Both the position numbers and the translations under genes were made by a program. Shown in pieces: positions 1 through 7,985 of a DNA stretch of 12,087 nt (its first letter is position 1; every line of letters starts with the position of its first letter). The notes beneath the pieces were generated by a model. That model was not told the origin of the DNA. It ran no database searches and saw only the letters and a program-made list of their open reading frames with translations. This stretch comes from Oscillospiraceae bacterium (GTDB lineage: Bacteria > Bacillota > Clostridia > Oscillospirales > Ruminococcaceae), in contig DXNX01000047.1 in assembly GCA_019413245.1 (NCBI GenBank), forward strand, positions 4,611 to 16,697, given 5' to 3'.

Positions 1-2561
1 TCACCCGGGACGGCGCCCCGGTGGCCGATACCGGCTGGGGAAACCTGGATTGCCGGGCGACGGCGGTGGAAATGCCGCTGTGCCCCCGCACCCGCTATGA
101 ATGGACCGTTTCGGTGCGCGCCGGTGGACAGACGGCAGACAGTGCCCCCCAGTGGTTCGAGACGGCCAAAATGGATGAACCGTGGTCGGCTGAATGGATC
201 GGCTGCGATGACCGCGAACCCCGCCACCCTGTGTTTTTCCGGGATGTCAAGCCCCGGTCGGCAGTGCGCTGTGCCCGGTTGTACGGGTGCGGCCTGGGCT
301 TGTACGAGGTTTGCTGGAACGGCGTGCCGTTGGACGGCGAACTGCTGGCGCCCGGCTGTACGGATTACACAAAGTGGGTCCAGTACAAGACCTACGATGT
401 CACGGCCCAGGCCCGGCATCCCGGACGCCTTTCCTTCCTGCTGGGCAACGGTTGGTACAAGGGGCGTTTCGGGTATGACAACTTCACCGGCGAACCCTTC
501 TATTCGGATCAGTGGAAGCTTATCGCGGAACTGCACATCGAATACGAAGACGGCAGCCGGGAGGTGATCGGCACCGATGAATCCTGGCAGGTGGCCCGTT
601 CCAACATCACCTTCTCCAACCTGTACGACGGAGAAATCCGGGACGATACTTTGCCCGAACTGCCGCTTTGCCCTGCCTGCAAGCGGCAGGCGCCCGGCGG
701 TGTGCTGACGGCCCGTTTCAGCCCTGCACTGACGGTGCGGGAGGAGCGGCCCTGCACCCTTCTGCACACCGAAAAAGGGGAAACAGTGTTTGACTCAGGG
801 CAGAATCTGGCAGGAATTTTTCGCCTGCGTGTCCAGGAACCCCGGGGTACGCGCATCCGGCTGCAATTCGGGGAGATTCTGCAGGACGGCGGCTTTTATC
901 GCAACAATCTGCGCACCGCCAAGGCGGAATATGTGTATGTGTGTGATGGGAATGCCCATACCATCACCCCGAAGTTTACCTACTACGGATACCGTTACGT
1001 CAAAGTGGAAGGTCTGACCGACCCCCGCGCCGAAGATTTCACCGCGCTGGCAGTATACAGCGATGCTCCCCGGACGGGGCGGCTTCAAACCGGCCATCCG
1101 CTTCTCAACCGTTTTATTTCCAACGTGGAGTGGAGCCTGAAAAGCAATTTTCTGGATGTGCCCACCGACTGCCCGCAGCGGGACGAGCGCATGGGGTGGA
1201 CCGGGGATGCACAGGTCTTTTGCGAGACTGCCTGCTATATGCGGGACAGCTTTGCATTTTACGACAAATACCTGCGGGATATCGCCGCGGCTCAGGCGCT
1301 GAACGGTGGGCTGGTGCCGGTGGTGGTTCCGCCCTTCGGCAAGACCGATGTGAGTGCGGCCTGGGGGGATGCGGCTTGTGTCATCCCGTGGATACTGTAC
1401 CGCTTTTACGGCGACAGGGAATCCCTGGCGCGGCATTACCCCATCATGAGGGCATGGGCGGAAGCGGTGCTTCGCATAGATGGGGAGGACCACGGCTGGC
1501 GCCGGCACTTCCATTTCGGTGACTGGCTCGCCCTGGATGGCGACAGCCCGGATGACCATAGCGGAGGGACCGACAAAGCCTTTCTGGCGGATGCCTGCCT
1601 GTACCGCAGCCTGTGCCTGACCGAACAGGCCGCTGCCGCTCTGGGCAAGGAAACAGAAGCCGCCCACTGGCATGATCTGGCGCAGGACCGCCTGATCCAG
1701 ATGCACCGGGAATATTTCACCGCTACCGGACGGTGTGCCGCTGCCACCCAAACAGGGCTGGCCGTTTCCATTGCCTGGGATATCACCCCTGATCCGGCCC
1801 GCACGGCCCGGGAACTGCAGGCTAGGATGAAAGCTTCCGGCGGGCAGCTGCGCACCGGATTTGTGGGTACGCCTTTGCTGTGCGGCGCCCTGACCAAGGC
1901 GGGTCTGGTGGACCAGGCCTTTAACCTGCTGGTGAACGAGGAGTGCCCCGGCTGGCTTTTTGAGGTGAAAATGGGGGCCACCACCGTGTGGGAACACTGG
2001 GACAGCGTAAGACCTGATGGGACGATTGACGAAAACGGCATGAACAGCCTCAATCACTATGCCTACGGTGCGGTGCTGGCCTGGCTCTGGAGTGATGTGG
2101 TTGGTCTGGCACCGGCCGCGCCGGGATTTACGGCAGCAGAACTGGCGCCTCATATCCATCCGGTGCTGGGGCATATCCGGGGAGAGTATCAGTCTGTTTC
2201 CGGTCCCTGGGAATGCGGATGGGAAATTCTCAAAAACGGGGACATTTACTACCACTGTACCGTGCCGGACGGCTGTACCGCACACCTGGTCCTGCCCTAT
2301 GGCGGCGGACAGTTTGAACTGGGCGCCGGAGCGTTTGCCCATACCTATACTCCGGATACCCCACTCATCGGTCGTTTTGGCCTGGATTCCACCATGGAAC
2401 AGCTGCTGGATGACCCCCGTGCCCGGGCAATTCTGGTGGGGGCAGTTCCGCAGGCGGCCCAGATGCCGCCCCAGTCCCGTTCCCTGACTTTGTGCGCGCT
2501 GGCCGATGCCATAGGCCGTCAGACAGTGGATGAACTGGTAAAAGCTCTGGAAGCTATTTGA
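1..2561 (+). CDS. Alpha-L-rhamnosidase, glycoside hydrolase family 78 (5' end missing)
   Basis: Predicted to hydrolyse terminal alpha-L-rhamnosyl groups from plant glycosides or oligosaccharides. The frame is open from base 3 through the left edge, so the GTG at 21 is probably an internal valine and the true start lies upstream. Residues are counted from codon 21. An N-terminal beta domain ends near residue 48 (FET). A lectin-like region with GNGWYKGRFGYDN lies at 142-154. A CBM67-like sandwich with FDSGQNLAG starts near 257. The (alpha/alpha)6 catalytic domain spans about 350-695. It carries the family signature DCPQRDERMGWTGDA (383-397), whose acidic residues include the general acid, and TTVWEHWDS (654-662), whose Glu fits the catalytic base. 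NSLNHYAYGAV (675-685) is also typical. A C-terminal beta sandwich follows, then a helical tail (about 787-846) resembling the tail of the GH3 enzyme in this window. Signal peptide cannot be judged because the start is missing. The gene ends at TGA 2559-2561 and converges on the AraC gene. Family assignment is firm; exact substrate is unknown. Confidence 0.95.
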   Translation, partial: TRDGAPVADTGWGNLDCRATAVEMPLCPRTRYEWTVSVRAGGQTADSAPQWFETAKMDEPWSAEWIGCDDREPRHPVFFRDVKPRSAVRCARLYGCGLGLYEVCWNGVPLDGELLAPGCTDYTKWVQYKTYDVTAQARHPGRLSFLLGNGWYKGRFGYDNFTGEPFYSDQWKLIAELHIEYEDGSREVIGTDESWQVARSNITFSNLYDGEIRDDTLPELPLCPACKRQAPGGVLTARFSPALTVREERPCTLLHTEKGETVFDSGQNLAGIFRLRVQEPRGTRIRLQFGEILQDGGFYRNNLRTAKAEYVYVCDGNAHTITPKFTYYGYRYVKVEGLTDPRAEDFTALAVYSDAPRTGRLQTGHPLLNRFISNVEWSLKSNFLDVPTDCPQRDERMGWTGDAQVFCETACYMRDSFAFYDKYLRDIAAAQALNGGLVPVVVPPFGKTDVSAAWGDAACVIPWILYRFYGDRESLARHYPIMRAWAEAVLRIDGEDHGWRRHFHFGDWLALDGDSPDDHSGGTDKAFLADACLYRSLCLTEQAAAALGKETEAAHWHDLAQDRLIQMHREYFTATGRCAAATQTGLAVSIAWDITPDPARTARELQARMKASGGQLRTGFVGTPLLCGALTKAGLVDQAFNLLVNEECPGWLFEVKMGATTVWEHWDSVRPDGTIDENGMNSLNHYAYGAVLAWLWSDVVGLAPAAPGFTAAELAPHIHPVLGHIRGEYQSVSGPWECGWEILKNGDIYYHCTVPDGCTAHLVLPYGGGQFELGAGAFAHTYTPDTPLIGRFGLDSTMEQLLDDPRARAILVGAVPQAAQMPPQSRSLTLCALADAIGRQTVDELVKALEAI

Positions 2562-2570
2562 AAATCCTAT

Positions 2571-2615
2571 AAGAAAACCGGCGCCGGGGAACCCCCTGGC
2601 GCCGGTACTTTTGTA
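2571..2615. terminator. Probable bidirectional Rho-independent terminator between convergent genes
   Basis: A perfect 9-bp GC-rich stem pairs 2577-2585 (accggcgcc) with 2598-2606 (ggcgccggt). It extends inward as GGGG/CCCC with a small bulge and an AA loop. On the plus strand it is followed by acttttgt. On the minus strand, the complement of the A-rich stretch 2571-2577 gives a T-rich tail. It lies 10 bases after the rhamnosidase stop and about 35 bases past the end of the convergent AraC gene, so it can serve both. The T tracts are short, so efficiency is uncertain. Confidence 0.8.
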
Positions 2616-2649
2616 CTATGTCACCGTGTGGAAAAAACAGGAGAATATC

Positions 2650-3840
2650 CTACTGCATTTTCCTGTATTCCCCCGGGGACATTCCGGTGAATTGGCGGAA
2701 GATTCGTCCAAAATGGCTTTGGGAATGAAAGCACAGATAAGCGGCAATGGATGAGATACTCTGGCGGCTGAAACGGAGCATGTTTTTGGCGGCATTGATA
2801 CGCTGGCGCTGGGCATATTGCGTCATGGTCATGCCCTCGCGTTGTTTGAAACGACGGCAAAGATAGCTTTTGTTGACCCCGACATGGGCGGCGATCTGAT
2901 CCAGGTCATAGGGTTTGTTCAGGTGCTCGTTTATGTAGCTTTTGGCGTCCTCCACACAGGAAAGACGGCTGTGCTGGCGTTTGGCATCCCGCACACAAGC
3001 GGCGAAGGTGAGCAGCACTTCCTGCTGGAGCTGAATGATCCCCGGCAAATCGGTGCGCTGGCTGAGCTTTTGCAGCAGCGTGTCGGAAACAGAGTAGGCG
3101 GTGGCGGGGGCAAGACCGCCCTGGATCGCTGCGCGCATGGCAAGGGTGGTGGAACTGACCACGGTGTATTCCCACTGCTTCAAAGGCGTGGTTGCAATCT
3201 GTCCGATGAGTTCCTGGGCGGTGCGAAGGGCCTCCGGCGTAAAGGCGCGGCGAACGGCGTCCACATCGCCCTCAACAATGGGGCGCATTTTGGCAATTTC
3301 CTCTTCATAGGTGAAATGCCGCTGTTCTTGCTCTGTGCGCTCCATAATGTAGGACTGGACTTGATTGTCCTCCGCAGGGCAATCTGATACGGTAGCCGGC
3401 CGGTACAATGCCAGCTGGGTTTCCGTCACCATATATCCGGTCAGCTGAAAAAACAAAAGGGTGATGGCGGCGCTGAAACTGTCCAGATCGCTGACAGGAA
3501 GAAGAAATCCGGGAGAAATGCTGTGCGCATCGGCGTATTTTTGGGAAACGTCCTGGTTTTCAGGATACAGACACACCGGCCCCAGAACGAAAAGGTGGCC
3601 TATCGTGTCCAGAAAAACAGCCGTACAGACAACATCGAACTCGAACTCCAGCCGGGGCATTTCCGGGTTGGCGGCCCCTTGCAGCAATGCGGCGCTTAAC
3701 GCAGAATCCAGATGCAGCGGGTCCTGTTCCGGTGCATATCCGAAAGAAAACAACTCGATCTGACCATCCGGCGAAAATACATGCAACGGCAGGTGGGTGG
3801 CGCGGCAAAAGCGTTCGATGAGGTAATAGGTTTTTTCCAT
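2650..3840 (-). CDS. AraC-family transcriptional regulator with Firmicutes-type sensor region
   Basis: This 396-residue regulator has a C-terminal AraC DNA-binding domain. The first helix-turn-helix is at about 312-336 (LDQIAAHVGVNKSYLCRRF) and the second at about 361-386 (SISSIAAYLCFHSQSHFGR), ending in the usual SPGEYRK. The N-terminal half is not a cupin. Residues 1-130 look like a small ligand-sensing fold. Residues 225-260 contain RAAIQGGLAPATAYSVSD, a motif I associate with a large Firmicutes subgroup of AraC regulators. The start is ATG 3838-3840 on the complement, with a good Shine-Dalgarno site (complement of 3847-3853, AGGAGGG) six bases away. The gene is divergent from the transporter-GH3 operon and shares a 164-bp control region with it, which suggests it controls that operon and possibly itself. 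Its ligand cannot be read from sequence. The family call is firm, the target inferred. Confidence 0.93.
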   Translation of the reverse strand: MEKTYYLIERFCRATHLPLHVFSPDGQIELFSFGYAPEQDPLHLDSALSAALLQGAANPEMPRLEFEFDVVCTAVFLDTIGHLFVLGPVCLYPENQDVSQKYADAHSISPGFLLPVSDLDSFSAAITLLFFQLTGYMVTETQLALYRPATVSDCPAEDNQVQSYIMERTEQEQRHFTYEEEIAKMRPIVEGDVDAVRRAFTPEALRTAQELIGQIATTPLKQWEYTVVSSTTLAMRAAIQGGLAPATAYSVSDTLLQKLSQRTDLPGIIQLQQEVLLTFAACVRDAKRQHSRLSCVEDAKSYINEHLNKPYDLDQIAAHVGVNKSYLCRRFKQREGMTMTQYAQRQRINAAKNMLRFSRQSISSIAAYLCFHSQSHFGRIFRQFTGMSPGEYRKMQ

Positions 3841-3863
3841 GGCAGTCCCTCCTGTTCAGAGGT

Positions 3864-3892
3864 ATTGTACCATTTTTGCCAAAGTAAGTAAA
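3864..3892 (-). promoter_or_regulatory. Candidate sigma-A promoter of the minus-strand AraC gene
   Basis: Read on the minus strand, TTTACT (complement of 3887-3892) and TACAAT (complement of 3864-3869) are separated by 17 bases. They match the -35 and -10 consensus at 4/6 and 5/6 positions. Transcription would start around 3857, a short distance ahead of the Shine-Dalgarno site at 3847-3853. The -35 overlaps the left half of the direct repeat at 3886-3919, compatible with autoregulation (inference). Confidence 0.6.
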
Positions 3893-3919
3893 TTATAGAC
3901 CAAAAAAGCGAATTATATG
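3886..3919. promoter_or_regulatory. Operator-like direct repeat in the divergent AraC/transporter region
   Basis: Two half-sites, AAGTAAATTATA (3886-3897) and AAGCGAATTATA (3906-3917), match at 10 of 12 positions and are offset by exactly 20 bp, about two helical turns. AraC-family dimers typically bind two direct-repeat half-sites with such spacing (family knowledge). The right half sits just upstream of the candidate transporter -35; the left half overlaps the regulator's own candidate -35. Assignment to the adjacent regulator is inference. The region is AT-rich, so chance similarity is possible. Confidence 0.5.
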
Positions 3920-3920
3920 A

Positions 3921-3949
3921 TATTACAAAAAGGCGTATTCCGATAGAAT
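3921..3949 (+). promoter_or_regulatory. Candidate activator-dependent promoter of the transporter-GH3 operon
   Basis: TAGAAT (3944-3949) is a reasonable -10. At a 17-base spacing the -35 is TATTAC (3921-3926), which is poor. A weak -35 directly beside the repeat half-site at 3906-3919 is what an AraC-activated promoter would look like. Transcription would begin near 3956, giving a leader of about 50 bases before the ATG at 4005. Confidence 0.45.
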
Positions 3950-3992
3950 AATGACAGAATATCAGATCCTTACCAGTTCAACAAAAGAAAAA

Positions 3993-3998
3993 GAGGTG
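3993..3998 (+). promoter_or_regulatory. Ribosome binding site fixing the transporter start at 4005
   Basis: GAGGTG lies six bases before ATG 4005. An in-frame ATG at 3951 has no such site and falls at the -10 of the candidate promoter, so the later start is preferred. Confidence 0.75.
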
Positions 3999-4004
3999 TA
4001 CTTT

Positions 4005-5690
4005 ATGGCGAACAACAAATCACACGGGATTCTGTCGGAAGCCAGATTGTTTGCGTCTCCGGCCATGGATTCGCGGATCAAGTCCGCCAATGTCCAGAAC
4101 AGTGAGCGCTGGATCGGTTATTTTCTCGGTCCCGGCGGTGTCATTCTGCTCAACGGTATTATGGCCAGTTTCCTGAATGTATATTGGACCGACGTGGCGA
4201 AAATCGGCGTCCTGTGGGGCGGTACATTCATCCTGGTATTTCCCATCCTGTCCAAAATTGTGGATGCCGTTACCAATGTCATTATGGGGCAGATCATTGA
4301 CCGCACCCGTACCCGGCAGGGAAAAGCAAGGCCCTGGCTTCTGTTTGCCGGCCCGATCATTGCGGTTGCGGCCATCCTCAGTTTTTCCATTCCCAAGGCC
4401 AGCCCCACGGTGCAGGCCTGCTGGATTATTTTCAGCTATAACCTCTATTACTCCATCGGCTACACCATCTATTACATGAGCCACACCATGCTGGTGCCGC
4501 TGTCCACCCGCAACGCAAAACAGCGCGACGGCGTGGCCATGCTCTCCAATATGGCGCTGTGCATTATCCCGGGCATGTTTGTGGCCATGCTTTTCCCGGC
4601 GCTGGTATTGCCGATGCTGGGGGTGGAGGCGGCCAAATGGCGCACGATGGCAATCATATTCTCGCTGGTGGCGCTTCCTTGCCTGCTTCTGGAATACTTT
4701 TTCACCCGTGAGCGTATCAGCGAAGAAACCGCCGATGAGAGCGCGGGGAAAGCCCTTTCTCTCAAAGGGCAGCTGAAAGCTTGCCTGAGCAGCAAGTACT
4801 GGATCGTTTTTATGGGGGCACAGGTGGTCATCCAGCTGTTCACCAACATCCAGAACACCAGTCTGATCTATTACTGCAACTGGGTGCTGGGTACCTATAA
4901 CGACGGTGTCACCCAGACCATCGTTTCAGCCATCGGCAATGCCCCTCTCGGTTTCGGCATCCTGATCATGTGGCCACTGGTGGGCAAATTCGGCAAACGC
5001 AACGTGATGGTGGCGGGGCTGGCTGTTTCCATTGCGGCGGGGCTGGCTTTCTGCATCAATCCGACCAACATGACATGGGTGCTGGTCACCCTGATGATCC
5101 GGGCCTTTGGCGCGCTGCCCATCACCTACATCTGCATGGCCATGCTGGCTGATGCTTTGGACCATGTGGAATGGAAAGCCGGCATGCGCTGCGACGGTTT
5201 TTCCATGTCTGTCTACACCATTATTTTCACTGTGACGGCGGGTATTGCGCAGGGCGTGTTCAACTTCGGCCTGAACCTGGTGGGGTATGTGCCGCCTGCC
5301 GCTGACGGCAGCTGGTCGGCCCAGAGCGATGCCGTGAAAAACTACTTTGTCATGGGCTATCAGGGAATGTACGCCATCGCCATGATCGTTGTTCTGGTGC
5401 TCTTCTGGTTCTGGAAACTGGACAAAGAACTGCCGGGCATCCAGAAAGAGATCACGGCCCGCCATAAGGCGGAAGCCGCTGCCCAGGGGCGGGTGTGGCT
5501 CTCGCCGGAGGAACAGGCTGCCATGGAAGCGCAGGAAACCGAAAAGAAAGCAGAGGAAAACCGCATCCGTGAACTGCAGGAAAAATGCCGGAAGAAGGGC
5601 CTGAATTTCCAGGAAGAAGAAGCGAAATACCAGATGCGTTTGGCCGCCCAAAAAGCCAAAGCGGCCAAAAAAGCAGCCAAACACAGATAA
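4005..5690 (+). CDS. GPH/MelB-type major facilitator sugar transporter with long charged C-terminal tail
   Basis: This 561-residue membrane protein has about twelve hydrophobic segments and fits the glycoside-pentoside-hexuronide (COG2211, MelB-like) group, which imports sugars and glycosides. The family signature after TM2 is clear (DAVTNVIMGQIIDRTRTRQG, 87-106, then KARPW). DHVEWKAGMRCDG (386-398) matches the conserved cytoplasmic loop near TM10-11. Compared by eye with E. coli MelB, Asp55 is kept (D87), but the Asp59 position is Asn91, the Asp124 position is Tyr157 and the Asp19 position is probably Ile47. Cation coupling and sugar contacts may therefore differ. The last about 85 residues (from 475) are hydrophilic and rich in Glu, Lys and Ala, with coiled-coil character. 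They are not a LacS-type IIA domain. The total is roughly 100 residues longer than MelB. The first gene of the operon, it is followed 27 bases later by GH3. The substrate is probably a rhamnose/glucose-containing glycoside, by context only. Confidence 0.9.
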   Translation: MANNKSHGILSEARLFASPAMDSRIKSANVQNSERWIGYFLGPGGVILLNGIMASFLNVYWTDVAKIGVLWGGTFILVFPILSKIVDAVTNVIMGQIIDRTRTRQGKARPWLLFAGPIIAVAAILSFSIPKASPTVQACWIIFSYNLYYSIGYTIYYMSHTMLVPLSTRNAKQRDGVAMLSNMALCIIPGMFVAMLFPALVLPMLGVEAAKWRTMAIIFSLVALPCLLLEYFFTRERISEETADESAGKALSLKGQLKACLSSKYWIVFMGAQVVIQLFTNIQNTSLIYYCNWVLGTYNDGVTQTIVSAIGNAPLGFGILIMWPLVGKFGKRNVMVAGLAVSIAAGLAFCINPTNMTWVLVTLMIRAFGALPITYICMAMLADALDHVEWKAGMRCDGFSMSVYTIIFTVTAGIAQGVFNFGLNLVGYVPPAADGSWSAQSDAVKNYFVMGYQGMYAIAMIVVLVLFWFWKLDKELPGIQKEITARHKAEAAAQGRVWLSPEEQAAMEAQETEKKAEENRIRELQEKCRKKGLNFQEEEAKYQMRLAAQKAKAAKKAAKHR

Positions 5691-5717
5691 GCCGGATACA
5701 GGAGAAAGGAAAACACA

Positions 5718-7985
5718 ATGGACATCGAAGAAATTCTGAAAGAACTGACGCTGGAAGAAAAGGCAAGCCTTTGTTCCGGGCGGGATTTCTGGCATACCAA
5801 GGCGGTGGAGCGTCTGGGAGTGCCCTCCGTCATGATGTGCGACGGCCCCCACGGCCTGCGCAAGCAGGAAGGGGAAGGGGATCACCTGGGCATCAACGTC
5901 AGCATTGAAACGGTCTGTTACCCCACTGCCAGCGCGCTGGCAGCCAGCTTTGACCGGAATGTGCTGCACACCCTGGGGGAGACTCTCGGTAAAGAATGTC
6001 AGGCAGAGGGTGTGGCTATGCTGCTGGGGCCCGGGCTGAATATGAAGCGCAGCCCTCTGTGCGGGCGGAACTTTGAGTATTTCTCTGAAGATCCGTATCT
6101 GGTGGGAGAACTGGGGGCCGCCTATATCCAGAGCCTGCAGCAGCAGGGGGTGACCGCCTGCGTCAAGCATTTTGCGGCCAACAACCAGGAAACGCGGCGG
6201 ATGTCCGGGTCCAGCGAACTGGACGAGCGCACCCTGCGGGAAATCTATCTGCCCGCGTTTGAGGCAGCTGTGCGCCAGGGCGGCGCACAGAGCGTGATGT
6301 GCGCCTACAATGCGGTGAACGGCACGTTTTGTGCGGAAAACCGGGAACTTCTGACACATATCCTGCGGGAAGAATGGGGCTTTGAGGGATTTGTGGTAAC
6401 CGACTGGGGCGCGGTGAAAGACAGGGTCAAGGGACTGACGGCGGGCCTGGATCTGGAGATGCCCGGCGGACCGGGTGCACAGGACAAGGCCATTGTGGCA
6501 GCGGTCCGGAACGGTGATCTGGATGAATCAGTGCTGGACGAGACGGTGCGGCGCCTTCTGACCTGGCTGGACCGCAGCCAGAAAGAACACCGCCCGGACA
6601 CGACCTTTGACCGGGACCAAACCCACGAACTGAGCGGCGAACTGGCGGCCCGGTGCGCGGTCCTTCTGAAGAATGAGGACCAGACCCTGCCCCTGAAGAA
6701 GGAAGAACGCGTGGTTTTCATCGGGGAGTTTGCAGATGTTCCCCGGTATCAGGGGGCAGGCAGCAGCCATATCAACACGCGCGTGGTGACCAGCGCGCGC
6801 CAGGCGGCCGGAACCCGTGCCGCGTATGTGCGCGGATATGACCTGCACAGCACCGGGACCGATGAGGTACTGCTTGATCAGGCTGTGGCCGCCGCACAGA
6901 ATGCGGAAAAAGTGGTGGTGTTTGCCGGTCTGCCGGATAGCTTCGAAACGGAAGGTTGTGACCGGGAAACCATGGCGCTGCCCGACAACCAGAACGCGCT
7001 GATCGAAGCGGTGGCGGCGGTCAATCCCCGGGTCACAGTGGTGCTGCATGGCGGCAGCGCCATGGAACTGCCCTGGATCGACCGGGTCAAGGCGGTGCTG
7101 TGCATGCACCTGGCCGGTGACAATGTGGGCGAAGCCACGGTGAAGCTGCTGTATGGCGAGAAAAATCCAGGTGGTCGCCTGGCGGAAACATGGCCCCTCA
7201 GACTGGAGGACAATCCCAGTTACCTGAACTTCCCCGGTGAGGAAGGGATCGTGAAGTATGCCGAGGATATCTTTATCGGATATCGGTACTACGACAAAAA
7301 GAAAATGCAGGTTCTGTTCCCCTTTGGGCATGGGCTGTCCTACACCCAATTTGCCTACACCGGGCTGACCCTGAGCGCCGACACGATGACGGATACCCAG
7401 GAACTGACCGTTTCCTGCAAGGTGAAAAATACCGGCAACGTTGCGGGCAGCGAGGTGGTTCAGCTGTATGTGGGAGATGAGGAATCCCGTGTGCGCCGTC
7501 CTGTACGGGAACTGAAAGGATTTGAGCGGGTGGACCTGGAACCCGGCGAAGAAAAAATGGTGACCTTCCGCCTGAACAAGCGGGCTTTTGCCTACTACGA
7601 GACCCGGCTCCACGACTGGTTTGTGGAGAGCGGCACTTTCACCATTGAAATCGGCGCGTCCAGCCGGGATATCCGGCTGAAAGGCCAGGTCACCGTAAAC
7701 GGGACCACGGAACTGCCCCTTGTGTATACCCGGTTGTCCACGGTGGGGGATCTGATGAAAACCGCCAGAGGCCGGGAGTTCATGCAGCGGATGTCCGCCA
7801 TGCGGCAAGAGCAGAACGGAAGCGATGTGGAAGGGGCCAGTGTCCGGACGATGGGCGAAGGCAGCGAGAAGATGGTACAAAAGATGATGATCGAGATGCC
7901 GCTGTCCAACCTTGTTACCTACGGTGCCATGACTTTGGAACAGCTGGACGGCCTGATTTCCGTGCTGAACGGCGCAGAAAAATAA
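5718..7985 (+). CDS. Beta-glucosidase-type glycoside hydrolase family 3, probably intracellular
   Basis: This 755-residue retaining glycosidase is predicted to remove terminal beta-linked sugars, most likely glucose. The N-terminal TIM-barrel domain contains DGPHGLR (42-48), KHFAANNQE (150-158) and the nucleophile motif FVVTDWGA, with Asp229 as nucleophile (codon 6402-6404). The second alpha/beta domain contains GAGSSHIN (347-354). It also has FETEGCDR (409-416), where Glu412 fits the acid/base of the ExEGxDR group. A fibronectin-III-like domain follows (about 560-655, VQLYVGD and RPVRELKGF), then a helical tail (about 672-755). There is no PA14 insert and no signal peptide: the N-terminus (MDIEEILKELTLEEKASLCS) is charged and cytosolic in style. 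An AGGAGAAAGGA site precedes ATG 5718 by about 7 bases. Co-transcribed with the transporter, it probably splits the imported glycoside. GH3 also includes xylosidases and arabinosidases, so specificity is only inferred. Confidence 0.93.
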   Translation: MDIEEILKELTLEEKASLCSGRDFWHTKAVERLGVPSVMMCDGPHGLRKQEGEGDHLGINVSIETVCYPTASALAASFDRNVLHTLGETLGKECQAEGVAMLLGPGLNMKRSPLCGRNFEYFSEDPYLVGELGAAYIQSLQQQGVTACVKHFAANNQETRRMSGSSELDERTLREIYLPAFEAAVRQGGAQSVMCAYNAVNGTFCAENRELLTHILREEWGFEGFVVTDWGAVKDRVKGLTAGLDLEMPGGPGAQDKAIVAAVRNGDLDESVLDETVRRLLTWLDRSQKEHRPDTTFDRDQTHELSGELAARCAVLLKNEDQTLPLKKEERVVFIGEFADVPRYQGAGSSHINTRVVTSARQAAGTRAAYVRGYDLHSTGTDEVLLDQAVAAAQNAEKVVVFAGLPDSFETEGCDRETMALPDNQNALIEAVAAVNPRVTVVLHGGSAMELPWIDRVKAVLCMHLAGDNVGEATVKLLYGEKNPGGRLAETWPLRLEDNPSYLNFPGEEGIVKYAEDIFIGYRYYDKKKMQVLFPFGHGLSYTQFAYTGLTLSADTMTDTQELTVSCKVKNTGNVAGSEVVQLYVGDEESRVRRPVRELKGFERVDLEPGEEKMVTFRLNKRAFAYYETRLHDWFVESGTFTIEIGASSRDIRLKGQVTVNGTTELPLVYTRLSTVGDLMKTARGREFMQRMSAMRQEQNGSDVEGASVRTMGEGSEKMVQKMMIEMPLSNLVTYGAMTLEQLDGLISVLNGAEK

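Noticed and set aside
795..2342. Long open frame (about 515 codons) on the complement of the rhamnosidase gene
   Set aside because: The plus-strand frame encodes an unmistakable GH78 enzyme. The antisense frame stays open because of GC-rich third positions and shows no recognisable motif or ribosome binding site.
3951..4004. Upstream ATG giving the transporter 18 extra residues
   Set aside because: It has no Shine-Dalgarno site, sits next to the candidate -10, and the added residues are polar and not needed for the family.
4926..6359. Antisense open frame spanning the transporter-GH3 junction
   Set aside because: It overlaps two well-supported genes and their intergenic gap and has low-complexity His/Gln/Phe-rich composition typical of shadow translation.
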